From: a virus
IMG/VR virus record: IMGVR_UViG_3300028925_011754
Span: 1 to 44,209 of that record
Reading direction: 5' to 3' (one strand)
DNA length: 44,209 bases
Both the position numbers and the translations under genes were made by a program. Below the pieces are notes generated by a model that was not told where the DNA came from, did no database searches, and was given only the letters and a program-made list of their open reading frames with translations. This document shows positions 12,492 to 22,083 of this stretch, one piece after another (the first letter of the stretch is position 1; every line of letters starts with the position of its first letter).

Positions 12492-12779
12492 ATGGCAAAA
12501 AGAAAAACACCTAAAACTGTTGACTTAAAACCTCAAACAGACAGAATCACAGAAGAACAGCTAAAGTCTTTACAAGGACTAGTCAAAGCTATTAATACTG
12601 CACAAGCAGATATTGGTGCTATTGAAGCTAGAAAGCACAACTTATTGCATCAAGTTTTTGAAATACAAGGTATGTTGGCTAAGCTTCAAGAGGAGTTTAA
12701 AGAACAGTATGGAACTGGAGACATTAACATTCAAGATGGATCTATTAGAAAACAGAAAGATGAGCAAGCTGATTCGTAA
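12492..12779 (+). CDS. Small coiled-coil protein
   Basis: 95 residues, with one long predicted coiled coil from about residue 20 to 80 containing regular hydrophobic positions (AQADIGAIEARKHNLLHQVF) flanked by charged ends. It may form a homodimer or prefoldin-like hairpin. Similar proteins precede terminase genes in related marine phages as I recall them, with no assigned role. The leader is a run of AAATT repeats. It overlaps the next gene by 20 nt. Confidence 0.6.
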   Translation: MAKRKTPKTVDLKPQTDRITEEQLKSLQGLVKAINTAQADIGAIEARKHNLLHQVFEIQGMLAKLQEEFKEQYGTGDINIQDGSIRKQKDEQADS

Positions 12780-12981
12780 AATTACCATTGGCAAGGATTA
12801 TAAGATTGACGCAATGCACTACTCTGTTGGACAGGAAGTGTATGGTGGTCATACTATTTGTGATATTATAGAAGAAGAAGATAAGTTCTCTATATATATT
12901 AAAAAGAAAAACAATATACTACCTTGGAAGGACTTCAATAAAAATATGGCTGTTTCCGTAGAGTACAACTTAGAATATTAA
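12760..12981 (+). CDS. Small conserved hypothetical protein
   Basis: 73 residues, starting from the ATG at 12760 (MSKLIRKITIGKDYKIDAM). An earlier Met at 12736 and a longer open frame exist but overlap the coiled-coil gene more. The core YSVGQEVYGGHTICDIIEE then YIKKKNNILPWKDFNKN looks like a small beta-barrel. I recall it as a conserved unnamed neighbour of terminase genes in marine phages. It shares the final TAATG with the GroES-like gene downstream, so the genes are coupled. Confidence 0.65.
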   Translation: MSKLIRKITIGKDYKIDAMHYSVGQEVYGGHTICDIIEEEDKFSIYIKKKNNILPWKDFNKNMAVSVEYNLEY

Positions 12982-13565
12982 TGCGAAGTGTCTACGGTTT
13001 TGTAATAAAGCCTAAAGGTGAAAGATACAAGAACACTTCTAAGGTTGGAGACAAAGAGCTAATAACTAACACTGAAGTTTATAGCTATCAACATGTTAAC
13101 AAAGAAGCAATAATTGTATCTTGCCCTATGGTAGGTAGTGATCTAGATTTATTACCCGGTGATACCGTTATCGTACATCATAATGTATTTAGAAGATGGC
13201 ACGACGTTAAGGGTAGAGAAAGAAACAGCAATAACTTTTTCAACGAGGAAACATACGTTATACACGCCGACCAAATGTTTTTAAAGAAAAGCAATAACAA
13301 GTGGGAGTGCTTCAAAGGTTATTGTTTTATTAATCCTATAAAAGAAACAGACGCTTACAGCACAGAGCTAGAAAAACCTAACGTTGGTGTAGTAAAGTAT
13401 TCTGATGGGACAGTTAACACTGGGGACGTTATTGGTTATAGACCAAAGACAAATAGTGAGTTTGTTTTTGAAGGAAAAAGGCTATACAGAGTTTTATCAA
13501 ATCTTATTACAATTAAATATGAATATCAAGGAGACGAAGAAGAGTATAATCCAAGCTGGACATAG
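12981..13565 (+). CDS. Tandem GroES-like (cpn10-fold) protein
   Basis: 194 residues that appear to hold two cpn10-like barrels. The first (about 1-115) starts SVYGFVIKPKGERYKN, has PGDTVIVHHNVFRRWHDV where GroES has its Gly-Asp turn, and closes with YVIHADQMF. The second (about 116-190) runs from GYCFINPIK through GVVKYSDGTVNTGDVIGY to LYRVLSNLITIKYE, repeating the same pattern. The RRWHDVKGRERNS loop is conserved in homologues I recall. It could be a cap for the phage chaperonin or an adapted structural protein. It overlaps terS by 47 nt. Confidence 0.55.
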   Translation: MRSVYGFVIKPKGERYKNTSKVGDKELITNTEVYSYQHVNKEAIIVSCPMVGSDLDLLPGDTVIVHHNVFRRWHDVKGRERNSNNFFNEETYVIHADQMFLKKSNNKWECFKGYCFINPIKETDAYSTELEKPNVGVVKYSDGTVNTGDVIGYRPKTNSEFVFEGKRLYRVLSNLITIKYEYQGDEEEYNPSWT

Positions 13566-13794
13566 AGCAGTTGAAGAGCTCATTAAAGTTGCTAAAGAAG
13601 CTATTGTTGATGGTGATGATGACATTACTGCCGATAGACTTAAGAACGCTGCTGCTACAAAAAAGCTCGCTATCTTCGATGCCTTTGAGATACTTGATCG
13701 TATACAAGAAGAAGAAGCTTTACTCGAGGGTAAGGTTACTGAAGAGAAGAAAGAGAAGGTTTTTAAAGGCTTTGCCGAAGGTAGATCTAAGTAA
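13519..13794 (+). CDS. terS: Terminase small subunit (probable)
   Basis: 91 residues from the ATG at 13519 (MNIKETKKSIIQAGH). A longer frame begins at 13405 but lies entirely inside the preceding gene. It is helical and acidic, with KNAAATKKLAIFDAFEILDR in the middle, typical of short terminase small subunits without an obvious DNA-binding domain. The main argument is position: it ends on the TAATG that starts the large subunit. It would recognise phage DNA and deliver it to TerL. Overlap with the previous gene is unusually long (47 nt). Confidence 0.65.
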   Translation: MNIKETKKSIIQAGHRAVEELIKVAKEAIVDGDDDITADRLKNAAATKKLAIFDAFEILDRIQEEEALLEGKVTEEKKEKVFKGFAEGRSK

Positions 13795-16016
13795 TGTACA
13801 GACAAACTTTATACGAAATAATAGAGCCAATAAAAAAGACTACAATAAGTAGGCTTAACAAAGGTAAGAAGTGGAAGCAAGGCTATAACAAGGAGCATGA
13901 TGTTGTTGTACTTAGTGACACTGGCCAAATAGGTGAAATATATAACATCCAGGGATTGCACATAGCCTTACCTAAGCCTCCTAAAAATGTGTATAGCAAC
14001 AAAGATAAAAAGTGGAAACAACTTGAAAAGCCTGAGATACTTAAGAAGATTAAAACAATATTTGACTGGAGGGCATACCCAGAAGATCAAAAAGAACAAT
14101 GGCACGAGTACATCGACGGAGAGTTCGACAAGCGCAACGGTGGTTTTTGGTTTAATAATAATGGAACGACTACGTACATAACAGGTACACACTATATGTA
14201 TTTACAGTGGAGCAAGATTGACGTTGGCGCACCAAACTTTAGAGAGGCAAATAGATTGTTTTTTATATTTTGGGAAGCGTGCAAGGTAGATAAGAGGTGT
14301 TATGGCATGTGTTACTTAAAAAATAGACGTTCTGGTTTTTCTTTCATGAGCTCTGCGGAGACCGTTAACTTAGCTACCATTTCAAGTGACTCTAGATACG
14401 GTATACTGTCTAAGAGTGGTGCTGATGCTAAGAAGATGTTTACTGATAAAGTTGTACCTATATCAATAAACTATCCTTTCTTTTTCAAACCAGTTCAAGA
14501 CGGTATGGACAGACCAAAGTCTGAGCTAGCATATCGTGTTCCAGCGAGTAAGTTTACTCGTAAGAAAATAGAAACTAACGAGAAGCTAGAAGAGATAAAA
14601 GGTCTTGACACTACAATTGACTGGAAGAACACAGGTGACAACAGTTATGATGGCGAAAAGCTTTCGCTACTAGTGCATGATGAGAGTGGTAAATGGGAAC
14701 GACCAGACAACATACTTAATAACTGGCGAGTTACAAAAACTTGTTTAAGATTAGGTAGTAGAATTATTGGAAAATGCATGATGGGATCAACGTCAAATGC
14801 TTTAGATAAAGGTGGTGATAATTTTAAGAAACTGTACAACGACAGCGATGTCAAAAAAAGAAATAGAAATGGTCAAACAAAATCTGGTTTATATTCTTTG
14901 TTTGTGCCAATGGAATGGAACTTTGAAGGATTTATTGATGAGCATGGACAGCCCGTGTTCAATACTCCAGAACGAGATGTTTGTGGACCAGACGGTGAAC
15001 TAATAGACGTAGGTGTAATAAATCATTGGGAAAACGAGGTCGATGGTTTAAGAGATGATCAAGATGCTTTAAACGAGTTTTATCGTCAGTTTCCAAGAAC
15101 AGAAGAACACGCGTTTAGAGATGAAACAAAAAATAGTATATTTAACTTAGTTAAGATATACGAACAAATAGATTATAATGAAGGTATTGGAAGCTCAGCG
15201 TCGGTAACAACAGGTAGCTTTCAGTGGGTTAACGGAATAAAAGACTCACAAGTTGTTTTTACTCCAAATCCTAGCGGTAGGTTTAAAATAAGTTGGGTTC
15301 CGCCTGCTAGACTTCAGAATAATGTAATAAATAAAAATGGAATTAAGTATCCTGGAAATGAACACATGGGTGCTTTTGGTTGTGACAGCTACGACATTAG
15401 TGGAACAGTTGATGGTAGAGGTTCTAATGGAGCTTTACATGGATTAACTAAGTTTTCAATGGAAGATGCGCCAGCAAACCATTTTTTTTTAGAATATGTT
15501 GCCAGACCACAAACCGCTGAAATGTTTTTTGAAGACGTGTTAATGTCATTAATATTTTATGGTATGCCACTGCTTGCAGAGAACAACAAGCCTAGATTAC
15601 TTTACTATTTAAAACGTAGAGGATATAGAGGTTTCAGTATGAACAGACCTGACAAAGTTTGGAATAAGTTATCTGTTGCAGAAAAAGAAGTTGGTGGAAT
15701 ACCAAACTCTAGTGAAGATATTAAGCAAGCTCACGCTGCTGCAATTGAAATGTATATCAACGATCACGTTGGAGTAAAAAGCGACGGATCTTATGGTAGT
15801 GTATATTTTAATGAAACACTTAACGACTGGGCAAAGTTTAATATAAACAAAAGAACAAAGCACGATGCTTCTATAAGCTCTGGGCTAGCTGTTATGGCTT
15901 GCAATAGAAACTTGTACAAGCCAACCGCTGATAGAATAATACAACCTTTGAACTTAACTGTTTCAAAATATAGTAACGATGGATTTTCATCTAAAATAAT
16001 AAATAATGGCTTATAA
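13794..16016 (+). CDS. terL: Terminase large subunit
   Basis: 740 residues, ATPase followed by nuclease. The Walker A region is atypical: LKNRRSGFSFMSS at about 175-187, with Arg-Arg-Ser-Gly in place of the usual Gly-Lys-Thr/Ser. Walker B is LLVHDESG with Asp296-Glu297. A coupling motif MMGSTSNALDKGG follows at about 325-337. The RNase H-like nuclease starts at GAFGCDSYDISG with Asp531. The enzyme pumps DNA into the prohead through the portal and cuts it. Start codon overlaps the terS stop, and the last 11 nt overlap the portal gene. Length and layout fit Bacteroidetes phage terminases. Confidence 0.88.
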   Translation: MYRQTLYEIIEPIKKTTISRLNKGKKWKQGYNKEHDVVVLSDTGQIGEIYNIQGLHIALPKPPKNVYSNKDKKWKQLEKPEILKKIKTIFDWRAYPEDQKEQWHEYIDGEFDKRNGGFWFNNNGTTTYITGTHYMYLQWSKIDVGAPNFREANRLFFIFWEACKVDKRCYGMCYLKNRRSGFSFMSSAETVNLATISSDSRYGILSKSGADAKKMFTDKVVPISINYPFFFKPVQDGMDRPKSELAYRVPASKFTRKKIETNEKLEEIKGLDTTIDWKNTGDNSYDGEKLSLLVHDESGKWERPDNILNNWRVTKTCLRLGSRIIGKCMMGSTSNALDKGGDNFKKLYNDSDVKKRNRNGQTKSGLYSLFVPMEWNFEGFIDEHGQPVFNTPERDVCGPDGELIDVGVINHWENEVDGLRDDQDALNEFYRQFPRTEEHAFRDETKNSIFNLVKIYEQIDYNEGIGSSASVTTGSFQWVNGIKDSQVVFTPNPSGRFKISWVPPARLQNNVINKNGIKYPGNEHMGAFGCDSYDISGTVDGRGSNGALHGLTKFSMEDAPANHFFLEYVARPQTAEMFFEDVLMSLIFYGMPLLAENNKPRLLYYLKRRGYRGFSMNRPDKVWNKLSVAEKEVGGIPNSSEDIKQAHAAAIEMYINDHVGVKSDGSYGSVYFNETLNDWAKFNINKRTKHDASISSGLAVMACNRNLYKPTADRIIQPLNLTVSKYSNDGFSSKIINNGL

Positions 16017-18447
16017 TACAGGTGTAGTTAGTAATTATTTTCCAAGTCAAGCTGTAAGTGATCTTGAAAAGATTAGTTTTGATTATGGTTTAAAAGTAGC
16101 TAAAGCTATAGAAGCTGAGTGGTATGGCACTTCAAACGGAGATGCTAGAACAAGAAACCAGGGCAGAACAAATAGGTATAGTGGTAATCAAAGTGACTTT
16201 CACAAGCTTAGACTATACGCTAGAGGTGAGCAATCAATAGAAAAATACAAAGATGAACTTTCGATCAACGGTGATTTATCTTATCTAAACTTAGATTGGA
16301 AACCAGTACCTATTATTCCCAAGTTTGTTGATATTGTAGTAAATGGTATTGCAGAAAGAACTTACGATGTAAAAGCTTACTCTCAAGATCCTAATGGTGT
16401 TCAGAAGAGAACAGAATACATGGAGTCTATTTTAGCTGATATGAGATCTAAAGAGCTAAATGATTTTGCTAAAAATGAATTAGGCGTAAATCTATACAAC
16501 AACGATCCAGCTAGTCTACCTGGCGATGAAGAAGAATTAGCTCTTCACATGCAGTTAACATATAAGCAAGCTATTGAGCTGGCAGAAGAACAAGCTTTAA
16601 ATGTTTTACTAGAAGGAAATAAATACGAAAACACTAAGAAAAGATTTTACTACGATTTAGCTGTGCTAGGTATTGGTGCAGTAAAAACTAACTTCAACAC
16701 ATCAGAAGGAGTTACTATTGATTACGTTGATCCAGCTGATTTAGTTTATTCCCACACAGACTCTCCTTATTTTGAAGATATATATTATGTTGGTGAAGTA
16801 AAAAGCATACCAATTAATGAGTTAGTAAAGCAATTCCCACATTTGGATCAAGAAGAAATTGAAGAAATAGCTTCTAAAAGCGGAGGACATAGAGCTGCTT
16901 TTGAGTCTTACAAAGAGCAAGATAACAATACGGTTCAGATACTATACTTTAACTTTAAAACATATATGAATGATGTTTACAAGGTTAAAGAAACTAGCAC
17001 TGGTGGTGAAAAAGCAATACCAAAAGACGACAGTTTTAATCCGCCTGAGAATATGGAAGGTGGTTTTCAAAAAATGCAAAAGTCTATCGAGTGTCTTTAC
17101 GAAGGAGCTTACATAATTGGGTGTGATAAGCTTATACAGTGGGAAATGTCTAAGAATATGATGAGACCTAAAAGTGATTACACTAAGGTTAAAATGAATT
17201 ATTCTATCGTAGCGCCTAGAATATACAAAGGTAAAGTTGAGTCTTTAGTTAGTCGTATTACTGGTTTTGCAGATATGATACAATTGACTCACTTAAAAAT
17301 ACAGCAGGTTATGTCTAGGATGGTTCCAGATGGAGTTTATCTTGACGCTGATGGTTTAGCTGAAGTTGACTTAGGTAATGGAACAAACTATAATCCTCAA
17401 GAAGCTTTAAACATGTTCTTTCAAACAGGTTCTGTTATTGGTAGATCTATGACGGCCGACGGAGACATGAATCCTGGTAGAATACCAATACAAGAAATAA
17501 CAAGTGGTAGTGGAGGCGGTAAACTTCAAAGCTTGATAGCTAACTACAACTACTATTTACAGATGATACGTGATACGACTGGTCTAAATGAAGCTAGAGA
17601 TGGTAGTATGCCAGATAAAAACGCTTTAGTAGGAGTTCAAAAGCTAGCAGCTGCAAATAGCAACACTGCCACAAGACATATATTACAAGCTGGATTATTT
17701 TTAACAGCTGAAACTTGCGAAGCTTTGTCTCTTAGAATATCTGACGTAATAGAGTACTCTCCAACTAAAGATGCTTTCATACAAGCTATAGGTGCTCATA
17801 ACGTTGCCACTTTAGAAGAAATGTCTGAGCTACACTTATATGACTTTGGTATTTTTATAGATCTAGCTCCTGATGAAGAGCAAAAAGCTATACTAGAAAA
17901 CAATATACAAGTAGCCTTGTCTCAACAAAACATAGACTTAGAAGACGCTATTGATCTTAGAGAAATAAAAAATATTAAGCTAGCTAATCAAATGTTAAAG
18001 ATTAGAAGAGCTAAGAAGTTGAATAGAGACCAAGCAATGCAACAACAGAATATTCAAGCGCAAGCACAAGCTAACGCACAGGCACAACAAGTTGCCGCAC
18101 AAGCAGAAGTTCAAAAAACGCAAGCTATAACTCAAATGAATGCACAGCTAGAGCAAACAAAGTCTCAACTTAGAATGCAAGAGAACCAAGCTGACGCTGT
18201 TCTTAAAAAATCTTTAATGGAGTTAGAATTTCAAATGAACATGCAGCTTAAGCAAATGGAAACTGACATACTTAATTCCAGAGAAGAATCTAAAGAAAAT
18301 AGAAAAGACGAAAGAACCAAAATACAAGCTTCACAGCAAAGTGAGCTTATAGACCAAAGAAAGCAAGGTACACCACCTAAAAAGTTTGAATCAGCAGGTA
18401 ATGATATACTTGGTGGATTTAACCTAGGTGGTTTTGAGCCTAGATAA
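16006..18447 (+). CDS. Portal protein
   Basis: 813 residues, large for a portal but in the range of podovirus and crAss-like phage portals. It carries LRLYARGEQSIEKYKD at about residues 67-82 and the segment WKPVPIIPKFVDIVVNG at about 103-119, which I associate with portals of Bacteroidetes phages. The middle is mixed alpha/beta, and about 665-790 is a Gln/Ala-rich coiled coil, as in the barrel domain of long portals. It would form the dodecameric ring at the vertex through which TerL packages DNA. The order TerL, portal, scaffold, capsid supports the call. Confidence 0.85.
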   Translation: MAYNTGVVSNYFPSQAVSDLEKISFDYGLKVAKAIEAEWYGTSNGDARTRNQGRTNRYSGNQSDFHKLRLYARGEQSIEKYKDELSINGDLSYLNLDWKPVPIIPKFVDIVVNGIAERTYDVKAYSQDPNGVQKRTEYMESILADMRSKELNDFAKNELGVNLYNNDPASLPGDEEELALHMQLTYKQAIELAEEQALNVLLEGNKYENTKKRFYYDLAVLGIGAVKTNFNTSEGVTIDYVDPADLVYSHTDSPYFEDIYYVGEVKSIPINELVKQFPHLDQEEIEEIASKSGGHRAAFESYKEQDNNTVQILYFNFKTYMNDVYKVKETSTGGEKAIPKDDSFNPPENMEGGFQKMQKSIECLYEGAYIIGCDKLIQWEMSKNMMRPKSDYTKVKMNYSIVAPRIYKGKVESLVSRITGFADMIQLTHLKIQQVMSRMVPDGVYLDADGLAEVDLGNGTNYNPQEALNMFFQTGSVIGRSMTADGDMNPGRIPIQEITSGSGGGKLQSLIANYNYYLQMIRDTTGLNEARDGSMPDKNALVGVQKLAAANSNTATRHILQAGLFLTAETCEALSLRISDVIEYSPTKDAFIQAIGAHNVATLEEMSELHLYDFGIFIDLAPDEEQKAILENNIQVALSQQNIDLEDAIDLREIKNIKLANQMLKIRRAKKLNRDQAMQQQNIQAQAQANAQAQQVAAQAEVQKTQAITQMNAQLEQTKSQLRMQENQADAVLKKSLMELEFQMNMQLKQMETDILNSREESKENRKDERTKIQASQQSELIDQRKQGTPPKKFESAGNDILGGFNLGGFEPR

Positions 18448-18469
18448 TTACTAATTTATATTTTATATT

Positions 18470-19648
18470 ATGGAAGAAAATGAAAAAGTAGCTGAAGAAG
18501 TTACGCAAGAAACACAAGACACTCAAGAGGTACAAGAAATTGAAAAGCCGATTGTTGATGATTCTAAGTTTGAGTCTGCCGGAGACGATTCGGTAATCAA
18601 AATAGATATGTCAACCCCTGTTGTTGAACAAGAACAAGTTGATGAAGTTGAAGACAACGCTGAAGAGCCTGTTGTTGAAGTAGTAGAAGAACAACCAGAG
18701 CTTGAAGTTGAACCAGAAGTAGAAGTATCTGAAAGTGCTTTAGAAGAAGTCACTGAAGAAGAGATAGCAGAAACAGAAATTGCTGTTGAAGAAGCTATAG
18801 CAGAATCTGAAGCTACAGGAAAAGCATTGCCAGAAAACGTTCAAAAGTTAGTTGACTTTATGGATGAGACTGGTGGAACGTTAGAAGACTATGTTAATCT
18901 TAATAAAGATTATTCTGAGCTAGACAACATGACTGCTTTAACAGAGTATTATAAAAAAACAAAACCGCATTTAGATGCAGAAGAAATAGAGTTTCTAATT
19001 GAAGACTCGTTTAACTATGATGAAGAGCTAGACGAAGAAAGAGATGTTAGAAGAAAAAAACTAGCGCTTAAAGAGCAAGTTGCCAGCGCGAAGGCCTACT
19101 TAGACGGGCAAAAGTCTAAATATTACGAAGAAGTGAAAGCTGGGTCAAGGTTAACGCCTGAAGCTCAAAAAGCTATGAACTTCTTTAACCGATATAACAA
19201 GGAATCGGAGCAGAATGAAAAAGTAGCATCAGAAGCTAAACTTAAGTTTAACAATAAAACCGATCAGGTTTTTAATGACAAATTCAAAGGTTTTGAATAC
19301 AACGTCGGAGACAAAAAGTATAGGTTCAATGTAAAAAACGCTAAAGAGGTTAAGAGTACTCAAAGCGACATTAACAATTTTGTCAAAAAGTTTTTGGCAG
19401 AGGATAACACAATGTCAGACGCTAAGGGTTATCACAAATCTTTATTTACAGCGATGAACGCAGATACTATTGCACAACACTTTTATGAACAAGGCAAGGC
19501 TGACGCTGTCAAGGACAGTATTAGCAAGGCAAAAAACGTTAACATGGCCCCACGACAAACTCACAAGACGTTTGAAGGTGGTGGTATGAAAGTAAAAGTT
19601 TTAGGCGAAAATTCTTCTGATTTTAAGTTTAAGATTAAAAAACGATAA
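18470..19648 (+). CDS. Scaffolding protein (probable)
   Basis: 392 residues. The first 120 are extremely acidic (Glu/Val/Thr repeats) and probably disordered, about 120-330 are helical and charged, and the C-terminus is basic (DFKFKIKKR). This charge layout plus its place between portal and major capsid genes is typical of scaffolding proteins, where the basic end binds the capsid shell and the protein leaves before packaging. No protease motif is seen. A minus-strand frame at 18523-18753 is a shadow of the acidic repeats. Confidence 0.7.
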   Translation: MEENEKVAEEVTQETQDTQEVQEIEKPIVDDSKFESAGDDSVIKIDMSTPVVEQEQVDEVEDNAEEPVVEVVEEQPELEVEPEVEVSESALEEVTEEEIAETEIAVEEAIAESEATGKALPENVQKLVDFMDETGGTLEDYVNLNKDYSELDNMTALTEYYKKTKPHLDAEEIEFLIEDSFNYDEELDEERDVRRKKLALKEQVASAKAYLDGQKSKYYEEVKAGSRLTPEAQKAMNFFNRYNKESEQNEKVASEAKLKFNNKTDQVFNDKFKGFEYNVGDKKYRFNVKNAKEVKSTQSDINNFVKKFLAEDNTMSDAKGYHKSLFTAMNADTIAQHFYEQGKADAVKDSISKAKNVNMAPRQTHKTFEGGGMKVKVLGENSSDFKFKIKKR

Positions 19649-19674
19649 TTTTAACAATTTAAAACAAATTAATC

Positions 19675-21156
19675 ATGGCATTAACTCCAGGAACTAATTT
19701 GAATAGCGTACCAACTGCTCAAAAGCAAACGTTATCTTCAAATTACTTAGATTTTACAGGCGGCACGGACACAACGTGGGCGCAACAATATTTACCAGAC
19801 CTTATGGAACAAGAGGCTGAAGTGTTCGGAAACAGAACAATTTCAGGTTTCTTATCTCAAGTAGGGGCTGAAGAAGCTATGACTTCTGACCAAGTTGTTT
19901 GGTCTGAGCAGTCTAGATTACACATAGCTTTAAAAGGAACAGTTATTACAGCTGGTTCTACTAACGGTACTTTTACAGTTATATCTGACATTGACGGAAA
20001 CATTTCTGGTGACGGATTTACTGTTGCTGATCACGGTGTTAGAACTAACGACGTTGTACTTATTGCTTCTGCTGGTATCGTTACACAATGTTTAGTTGTT
20101 GACGCTGACACAGCTGTTATTCAAGTTGAACCTTATGACAAAGCTGACTTAACTGGTCACGCTACTGGCGCAAGCGCTTCTACTTTATTAGTTATTGGCT
20201 CTGAATTTGCTAAAGGTACATCTTACAACGATGGAAACTTTGCTGCATCTACTTCAAGAACTGCTAACGAGCCAACTTTCAAGTCTTTCTCTAATAAGCC
20301 GATTATTATGAAAGATTACTACGAAGTATCAGGATCTGATGCATCTCGTATTGGTTGGGTTGAAGTTTCAGGTGAAGCTGGACAAAACGGTTACTTATGG
20401 TACTTAAAAGCTGAAGCTGATACAAGATCACGTTTCACTGACTATTTAGAAATGGCAATGCTTGAAAGCGTTAAAGGTTCTAACTCAACTGTTGTTGATG
20501 CTAGTTTAGGTGCTCCTAGTGATGCTTCTGTTGGTACTGAAGGTTTATTTGCTGCTATCGAAGATAGAGGTAATGTAACTTCTGGTGTTACTGGTATTAA
20601 CGCTACTACTGATTTAGCTGAGTTTGACGCTATTTTAGCAGAGTTTGACAACCAAGGTGCTATTGAAGAAAACATGATGTTCGTAAACAGAGCTACTAGC
20701 TTAGCAATGGATGACATGCTAGCTTCTATGAATTCTTACGGTGCTGGTGGTACTTCTTACGGAGTATTCGACAACTCTGAAGACATGGCATTAAACTTAG
20801 GTTTTTCTGGATTCCGTAGAGGATCTTACGACTTCTACAAGTCTGACATGAAATACCTAAACGACAAAGGAACTAGAGGCGGTATCAACTCTGCTGCTAC
20901 TTCTGCTGCAATTAGAGGGGTGATTGTACCTGCTGGTGTATCTTCTGTATATGACCAAATGTTAGGGAAAAACATGAAGCGTCCGTTCTTACACGTACGT
21001 TACCGTGCTTCTCAAACTGACGACCGAAGAATGAAAACTTGGGTTACTGGTTCTGTTGGAGCTGCTACATCTGCTTTAGATGCAATGCAAATCCACTTTT
21101 TAACAGAAAGATGTTTAGTTACTCAAGGTGCTAACAACTTTATGTTAATGAAGTAG
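19675..21156 (+). CDS. Major capsid protein
   Basis: 493 residues, rich in Ala, Thr, Ser and Gly, with a codon set fitting high expression. It starts MALTPGTNLNSVPTAQK. The N-arm and E-loop region lies at about 1-85. About 85-170 reads like an inserted beta domain (LHIALKGTVITAGSTNG, then VVLIASAGIVTQ). The remainder, with RRMKTWVTGSVGA near the end, fits the HK97-type P and A domains. It follows the scaffold, and an intrinsic terminator with a UUCG loop comes straight after. Size and context match major capsid proteins of podoviruses of Bacteroidetes. Confidence 0.83.
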   Translation: MALTPGTNLNSVPTAQKQTLSSNYLDFTGGTDTTWAQQYLPDLMEQEAEVFGNRTISGFLSQVGAEEAMTSDQVVWSEQSRLHIALKGTVITAGSTNGTFTVISDIDGNISGDGFTVADHGVRTNDVVLIASAGIVTQCLVVDADTAVIQVEPYDKADLTGHATGASASTLLVIGSEFAKGTSYNDGNFAASTSRTANEPTFKSFSNKPIIMKDYYEVSGSDASRIGWVEVSGEAGQNGYLWYLKAEADTRSRFTDYLEMAMLESVKGSNSTVVDASLGAPSDASVGTEGLFAAIEDRGNVTSGVTGINATTDLAEFDAILAEFDNQGAIEENMMFVNRATSLAMDDMLASMNSYGAGGTSYGVFDNSEDMALNLGFSGFRRGSYDFYKSDMKYLNDKGTRGGINSAATSAAIRGVIVPAGVSSVYDQMLGKNMKRPFLHVRYRASQTDDRRMKTWVTGSVGAATSALDAMQIHFLTERCLVTQGANNFMLMK

Positions 21157-21170
21157 AAATACTTTTTTTA

Positions 21171-21203
21171 AGCTACCCTGCCTTCGGGTGGGGTAGTTTT
21201 TTT
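21171..21203 (+). terminator. Intrinsic terminator after the capsid gene
   Basis: The arms CTACCCTGCC (21173-21182) and GGTGGGGTAG (21187-21196) pair over 10 bp with two G-U wobbles around a TTCG loop closed by C-G, the very stable UUCG tetraloop. T7 follows (21197-21203). The stem begins 17 nt after the capsid stop codon, a position typical for boosting capsid mRNA relative to downstream genes. Confidence 0.85.
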
Positions 21204-21226
21204 ATTAATTATTATTATATTATATC

Positions 21227-22069
21227 ATGGCTAAAAAGCAAACAACAAAGGCTAATGTAGCGCCTGAAATGAAAGCTACAAATGAAATGCAACAAGTTAT
21301 TATTGAAACAGCAGTTGCAGAAAAAAAAGTAGAAACTCCTAAGAACGATTGGGAGATCAAAGATAGATTGTACTATTTAAAAGGCAATAAAAAGCCTTTA
21401 TCAAGGATGATCAGATCTGCTAATATATTTTTCTTTGACGAAAGCAAAGGTTTTGAAAGAGAGTTAAAGTATTGTGAAAACCAAAGAACAGTTTTTGTTG
21501 ATGAAATGAAAGGTGATCAAAGATTATCTCACATCATATTTAGAAACGGAGCTTTGTTTGTACCAAAAGAAAAAACGGTATTACAAAAGTTTTTATCTTT
21601 ACATCACCCAGATAGAGATGTAATGTACTTTGAAAACAAGCCTGCTGAAGTTGCGGCTGATCAATTAGATTACATTGAAATGGAAATTGAAGCGTTAATG
21701 ATAGCTAGAGATTTAGATATTGATCTAGCTGAAGCTGTTATGCGCGTAGAGATTGGATCTAGGGTATCAGAGATGAGTTCTAAGGAATTAAAAAGAGATT
21801 TACTATTATACGCTAAAAGAAATCCTGGTTTATTCTTAGAATTAGTAAATGATGAAAATGTATCTTTAAGAAATACAGGTATTAAAGCTACTGAAATGGG
21901 TATATTAAAGTTATCTAGCGATCAAAGAACTTTTACATGGGGTTCTAACGATAGAAAACTAATGAACGTACCTTTTGACGAGCATCCTTATTCAGCTTTA
22001 GCATCTTGGTTTAAAACTGACGAAGGCATGGAGGTTTTCTCCAGTATTGAAAAGCGCTTAAACGCGTAA
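21227..22069 (+). CDS. Head-associated hypothetical protein
   Basis: 280 residues. The N-terminal 40 are Lys/Gln/Glu-rich and flexible, and the remainder is helical and acidic, with FRNGALFVPKEKT at about 105-117 and LHHPDRDVMYFENK at about 125-138. It has no membrane segment. It is bracketed by two UUCG-loop hairpins (21171-21203 and 22084-22109), so its mRNA level may differ from that of the flanking genes. Position just after the capsid gene suggests a virion or assembly protein. I do not know the family. Confidence 0.6.
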   Translation: MAKKQTTKANVAPEMKATNEMQQVIIETAVAEKKVETPKNDWEIKDRLYYLKGNKKPLSRMIRSANIFFFDESKGFERELKYCENQRTVFVDEMKGDQRLSHIIFRNGALFVPKEKTVLQKFLSLHHPDRDVMYFENKPAEVAADQLDYIEMEIEALMIARDLDIDLAEAVMRVEIGSRVSEMSSKELKRDLLLYAKRNPGLFLELVNDENVSLRNTGIKATEMGILKLSSDQRTFTWGSNDRKLMNVPFDEHPYSALASWFKTDEGMEVFSSIEKRLNA

Positions 22070-22083
22070 CTATCCTATGGTAG

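Noticed and set aside
13571-13852. Overlapping plus-strand frame of 93 codons near terS/terL
   Set aside because: Out of frame with both terS and terL, and its Leu/Lys/Arg-rich product looks like a frame shadow.
18523-18753. Minus-strand Ser/Thr-rich frame
   Set aside because: Mirror of the Glu/Val-rich acidic repeat in the scaffold gene.
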